The notes under the pieces: generated by a model
The model's database searches: none
Told to the model about the DNA's origin: nothing
The model's input: the letters and a program-made list of their open reading frames with translations, nothing else
Position numbers and translations under genes: made by a program
In this document: positions 60,642 through 64,000 of the stretch, in pieces
How positions within the stretch are numbered: position 1 is the stretch's first letter
Layout: each line of letters opens with the position of its first letter
Assembly (NCBI RefSeq): GCF_003425685.1
Contig: NZ_QJKM01000005.1
Coordinates: 355,889-419,888 of the forward strand
DNA from: Rhizobium terrae
Lineage (GTDB): Bacteria; Pseudomonadota; Alphaproteobacteria; Rhizobiales; Rhizobiaceae
Length of the DNA stretch: 64,000 nt
Direction: 5' to 3'

Positions 60642-62351
60642 TTACTTCGCGCGCGACCAGTCGGCGACGTTCCACAATTCAGAGTCCCAGGCATTCATCT
60701 TGACGCCGGCGAGCTTCAGAGAATGCGAGGAGACGCTGCCGCGGTGGACGAGCGGGATATGCGCGCCCTCTTCGGTCAGCATGTCGTTGAGCTGCTTGGC
60801 AAGCGTTGCACGCTTGTCGAGTTCGGCGGTCTTCGAGAGTTCGCCGACCAGCTTGTCATAGGCCGGGTTGCAGTAACGCGGAATGTTCTGGCCCTGCCAG
60901 CCGTTCGCCGGACCGGGAACCTTGTCGCAGAGCCATTCCGCCAGGTATTTTTCCGGGTCGGTGCCGTCGAAGTTGTTGGTGTACATTTCGACGTCGGCAT
61001 AGAATTTCTGGAAGGTATCCGGGCTTGCCGGGTCGCCGCCGAAGAAGACCGAGGCCGAGGCGTTGCGCAGTTCGGCGGCGACGCCGATCTGCGACCACAT
61101 GTCCTTCACCAGTTCCTGGGTCGCCTGGCGGACCGAGTTGGTGGAGGTCGCGTAGAGGAAGGAGAGCTTCACGCCGTTCTTGGCGCGGATGCCGTCCGGG
61201 CCCTTCTTCCAGCCCGCATCGTCGAGCAGCTTGTTGGCGGCCGCGATATCCTGCTTCAGGCACCAGCTGTCGTTCTTGGTGGAAGCGACGGCGGCCGGCG
61301 CGGGAACGATGTTGCAGGTCGCCTTGCCGGCGGCACCGTAACCGGCCTCGACGATGATGCTGCGGTCGATGGCGAGCGAGAGCGCGCGGCGGACGGCCGG
61401 ATCCGAGAGCGACGGATGCGGGCCGGCTTCCTTGGTGGAGCGCTTTGCGCCGAGCGCCGGATCGGCATTGTAGTGGTTGAGGTTGATACGCTCGACCTGG
61501 GTGCCGAACGCGGTTTCGAGCTTGCCCTTGCCGGCGGCGACCATCTTGGCGAGGATTTCCGGCTCTACCTGCATGTTCCAGGCATAGTCGTATTCGCCGG
61601 TTTCGAGAACGGCGCGCGCTGCGGAGGCTGCGTCGCCGCCGCCCTTGAGGGTAACACTCGCGAAGGCGGGCTTGGCCGCATCGCGATAGTTGGTGTTGGC
61701 CGTCAGCGTGATGACGTCGTTCGGCTTAAATTCCTTGACGACGAACGGGCCGGTGCCGATCGGGCCGAAATTGGCCGAGGTGCAGCCCGGAGCCTTGGCG
61801 CCAACGCAGTTTTCGAACTGCTTCTTCTGGATGACCGGCGACTGGGCGCCGACGAAGGCGCTGTAGGGGTAGGGCTTCGGTTCGGTGAAGGTGATCTTGA
61901 TCGTGTCCGGGGTCGGCGCCTCGACGCTCTTCACACCTTCGTATTGCGCAGCCTGGGCGCAACCGCCGTCCGGTGCGATGCAGTATTTCCAGGTGAAGAT
62001 CACGTCGTCGGCGGTAAACGGCGTGCCGTCCGACCACTTGACGCCCGGCTTGATCTTCCAGGTCATGCTCATGAGGTCCTTGGCGACGCCGCCGTTCTGG
62101 ACGGTCGGGATCTCGGTGACCAGCGTCGGCACGAGTTCGCCCTTCTCGTCGTAGCGGGCGAGCGGCTCGATGACCATCGAGGACGCGTAGACTTCCTTGG
62201 TGCCGCCGGAAAGGTAGGGGTTCATGGTTGAAACCGCCTGCCAGAACAGGATCTTCAGATCCCCGTCGGTGCCGCGTTCGGCATGCGCGGCGGAGCCGGC
62301 GAAGGCCAGCGCGGCAACGGTGCCGGCCAGAAGAAGTTTGAGGTTTTTCAT
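60642..62351 (-). CDS. Peptide-type ABC transporter substrate-binding protein (third system)
   Basis: Family 5 solute-binding protein of 569 aa, at the long end of the family. Signal peptide about 1-24 (AHAER). Motifs include LKILFWQAVSTMNPYLSGGTKEVYASSMV, WKIKPGVKWSDGTPFTADDVIFTWKYC, GTGPFVVKEFKPNDVI and SDPAVRRALSLAIDRS. Four Cys (CIAPDGGCAQ, ENCVGAKAPGC) could form disulfides in the periplasm. AGGGGA precedes the ATG. It is divergent from the M20 hydrolase gene. Confidence 0.92.
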   Translation of the reverse strand: MKNLKLLLAGTVAALAFAGSAAHAERGTDGDLKILFWQAVSTMNPYLSGGTKEVYASSMVIEPLARYDEKGELVPTLVTEIPTVQNGGVAKDLMSMTWKIKPGVKWSDGTPFTADDVIFTWKYCIAPDGGCAQAAQYEGVKSVEAPTPDTIKITFTEPKPYPYSAFVGAQSPVIQKKQFENCVGAKAPGCTSANFGPIGTGPFVVKEFKPNDVITLTANTNYRDAAKPAFASVTLKGGGDAASAARAVLETGEYDYAWNMQVEPEILAKMVAAGKGKLETAFGTQVERINLNHYNADPALGAKRSTKEAGPHPSLSDPAVRRALSLAIDRSIIVEAGYGAAGKATCNIVPAPAAVASTKNDSWCLKQDIAAANKLLDDAGWKKGPDGIRAKNGVKLSFLYATSTNSVRQATQELVKDMWSQIGVAAELRNASASVFFGGDPASPDTFQKFYADVEMYTNNFDGTDPEKYLAEWLCDKVPGPANGWQGQNIPRYCNPAYDKLVGELSKTAELDKRATLAKQLNDMLTEEGAHIPLVHRGSVSSHSLKLAGVKMNAWDSELWNVADWSRAK

Positions 62352-62687
62352 GCTGCTATTCCCCTTGTCGTTCTCTTATGAGTTGTGGTTGGGCCTGCCG
62401 GTCAAGCCGGCTTTTGTAAGCCTCGGGACTGCGAAGTCGCCTTCCTCAACTTATTGACTTCGCAGCGTATTTCTCGCTTCTTCCTCCTCGAAAACCATCT
62501 TGATAACGGGTTACACCTCGCCGCCAATGGCGAGCATGATCAAATTTTGAGCCATCTAAGCATAGGCCTATTTTCCGTTCAAGACTGAAAATTGAAGCTT
62601 GCAAAATCCTCGCGCGGCATCGCAATATCGGCCCGACATCCATCTTGGCCAGAGTGGAAACAGCAAAAAAACAATGGGGTTATCGCA
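62352..62687. promoter_or_regulatory. Divergent control region with inverted repeats
   Basis: No gene in these 336 bases. CTGCGAAGTC (62429-62438) and GACTTCGCAG (62456-62465) form a perfect 10-bp dyad with a 17-base centre, suited to a regulator controlling both directions. GCCGG-TCAAG-CCGGC (62397-62411) with TTTTG is terminator-like on the plus strand. No regulator gene is adjacent. Confidence 0.5.
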
Positions 62688-63851
62688 ATGCCGGTCATCA
62701 ATCGCGTCGCCGAAATGCAGGATGAGATCGCAGAATGGAGGCGCCATATCCACGAGAATCCGGAGCTGCTCTACGACGTTCACCAGACGTCGGCCTTCGT
62801 TGCCGGAAAGCTGAAATCCTTCGGTGTGGATGTGGTCGAAACCGGCATCGGCAAGACCGGCGTGGTCGGCATCATCAAGGGCAATCAGGGCGAGGGGCCA
62901 GTGATCGGCTTCCGCGCCGACATGGACGCGCTGCCGATCTTCGAGACCTCCGGCAAGCCCTGGGCCTCGAAGACGCCGGGCAAGGCGCATTCCTGCGGTC
63001 ATGACGGCCACACCGCCATGCTTTTGGGCGCCGCGCAATATCTTGCCGAAACGCGCAATTTCAAAGGGGCGGTGGCGGTGATCTTCCAGCCGGCCGAAGA
63101 GGGCGGCGCCGGCGCGCTCGCCATGATCAACGACGGGCTGATGGAAAAGTTCGGCATCGCCCAGGTCTACGGCATGCACAACGAACCGCGCCTGCCGGTC
63201 GGCAATTTCGCGATCCGCAAGGGCGGCATCATGGCGGCGGCGGACACGTTCGAGATCACCATCAACGGCCGCGGCAGCCATGCCGCCCAGCCGCACAATT
63301 CCATCGATCCGATCCTCGTCTCCTCGCATATCGTGCTGGCGCTGCAATCGATCGTCTCGCGCGAGACGGATCCCCTGAAGTCGCTGGTGGTCACCGTCGC
63401 GTCGATCCATGGCGGCGAGGCGAGCAACGTCATCCCGGCCTTCGTGAAGCTCGCCGGCACGGTGCGCACGCTTCTGCCGGAAACCCGCGACTTTGCCGAG
63501 AAGCGCCTGACGGAAGTGGCGCAGTCGACGGCGATCGCGCACGGGGCGACCGCGGACGTCATGTACCGCCGGGGCTATCCCGTCACCTTCAACCACGACG
63601 ACGAGACCGATTTCGCCGTCGAGATCGCCGCCAAGGTCGCCGGTCCGAGAGCCGTCAATACCGGCATGGCGCCGCATATGGGGGCGGAGGATTTTTCCTA
63701 CATGCTGGAAAAGCGCCCGGGTGCCTTCATCTTCATCGGCAACGGCGAGACCGCGAGCCTGCACAATGCGGCTTACGACTTCAACGACGAGGCGATCCCC
63801 TATGGCGTCAGCTATTGGGTGACGCTTGCCGAAACCGCGCTTGCCGCCTGA
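62688..63851 (+). CDS. M20-family amidohydrolase (hippurate/N-acyl-amino-acid hydrolase type)
   Basis: Metal-dependent amidohydrolase of 387 aa (M20D). Metal-binding motifs: RADMDALPIFE, AHSCGHDGHTAMLLGAAQ, FQPAEEGGAGALAMIND, YGMHNEPRLPVGNFAIRKG and MGAEDFSYML. The dimerisation domain starts FEITINGRGSHAAQPHNSIDPIL. It cleaves N-acyl or related amide bonds of amino acids. The ATG at 62688 gives the family-typical start; an upstream in-frame extension lacks support. It precedes an ABC ATPase gene by 18 bases, suggesting breakdown of the transported compound. Confidence 0.93.
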   Translation: MPVINRVAEMQDEIAEWRRHIHENPELLYDVHQTSAFVAGKLKSFGVDVVETGIGKTGVVGIIKGNQGEGPVIGFRADMDALPIFETSGKPWASKTPGKAHSCGHDGHTAMLLGAAQYLAETRNFKGAVAVIFQPAEEGGAGALAMINDGLMEKFGIAQVYGMHNEPRLPVGNFAIRKGGIMAAADTFEITINGRGSHAAQPHNSIDPILVSSHIVLALQSIVSRETDPLKSLVVTVASIHGGEASNVIPAFVKLAGTVRTLLPETRDFAEKRLTEVAQSTAIAHGATADVMYRRGYPVTFNHDDETDFAVEIAAKVAGPRAVNTGMAPHMGAEDFSYMLEKRPGAFIFIGNGETASLHNAAYDFNDEAIPYGVSYWVTLAETALAA

Positions 63852-63869
63852 TAACGGAAGGAGAACTCC

Positions 63870-64000
63870 ATGCTGCTTTCGGGCACTTCGATGGAAGAGG
63901 GCGGGGGGTCTGTGACCCCTGTGCTTTCGGTGCGCAATCTCTCGACGTCGTTTCGGGTGAACGACGAATGGCGCACGGTCGTGCGCAACATCTCGTTCGA
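63870..64000 (+). CDS. ABC transporter ATP-binding protein, N-terminal part
   Basis: The gene runs off the right edge. The first 43 codons include VLSVRNLSTSFRVNDEWRTVVRNISF, the start of a DppD/OppD-type ATPase domain. AAGGAGAA precedes the ATG. It probably supplies ATPase subunits for the divergent third peptide-type transporter. Walker A is not in the window. Confidence 0.75.
   Translation, partial: MLLSGTSMEEGGGSVTPVLSVRNLSTSFRVNDEWRTVVRNISF

Overview
The window is a GC-rich alphaproteobacterial chromosome or large replicon, most likely Rhizobiales and probably Rhizobiaceae. Three things support this: a PhyR-NepR-EcfG general stress locus with GGAAC-N16-CGTT promoters, many high-affinity ABC uptake operons, and dispersed palindromic intergenic repeats of the kind common in rhizobia. 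No rRNA, tRNA, CRISPR array, insertion sequence or prophage was seen. The placement is inferred from gene content, not from alignment.

Layout. 1-8.8 kb: end of a quinoprotein glucose dehydrogenase gene, a BON protein, a PAS-PAS hybrid histidine kinase, and a TetR-regulated RND efflux pair. 7.8-17.6 kb: a LysR regulator divergent from a branched-chain-amino-acid-type ABC transporter, followed on the same strand by a GMC oxidoreductase, a 3-hydroxyisobutyryl-CoA hydrolase and a 3-hydroxyisobutyrate dehydrogenase. 18-22.3 kb: a DUF1059 protein and a sulfate ABC transporter. 22.3-29.4 kb: AlkC-like DNA glycosylase, succinate-semialdehyde dehydrogenase, three small detoxification-type genes, glutaryl-CoA dehydrogenase with a divergent LysR. 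29.4-30.5 kb: a small AT-richer patch with two unrecognised secreted proteins. 30.5-40.5 kb: an amidase divergent from a compact LacI-controlled operon that joins a polyamine-type ABC transporter to a nucleoside hydrolase, an adenine deaminase and a phosphoribosyltransferase; this looks like a purine uptake and salvage unit. 40.5-53 kb: M19 dipeptidase, a complete peptide ABC transporter, a LysR regulator, a second peptide-type binding protein with two permeases but no ATPases, and an amidase. 53-58.6 kb: the general stress region. 58.6-64 kb: another peptide-type ABC transporter, transcribed leftwards, divergent from an M20 amidohydrolase and the start of an ABC ATPase gene.

The most interesting part is the general stress region. 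Perfect or near-perfect EcfG promoters precede phyR, a UPF0391 membrane protein gene, a DUF883/membrane protein pair and csbD. A further perfect EcfG promoter on the minus strand, just after csbD, drives no protein gene. It is followed by a hairpin with a strongly C-rich loop and then a terminator-like hairpin. I interpret this as an unannotated stress-induced small RNA of about 120 nt, similar in design to the Caulobacter sRNA GsrN. Close by are a frameshifted Crp/Fnr pseudogene, a stand-alone receiver protein and a 9.6-copy heptamer repeat.

A second theme is post-transcriptional. Strong hairpins or mosaic palindromic repeats lie at the binding-protein/permease junctions of four ABC operons, where they could raise binding-protein output relative to permease.
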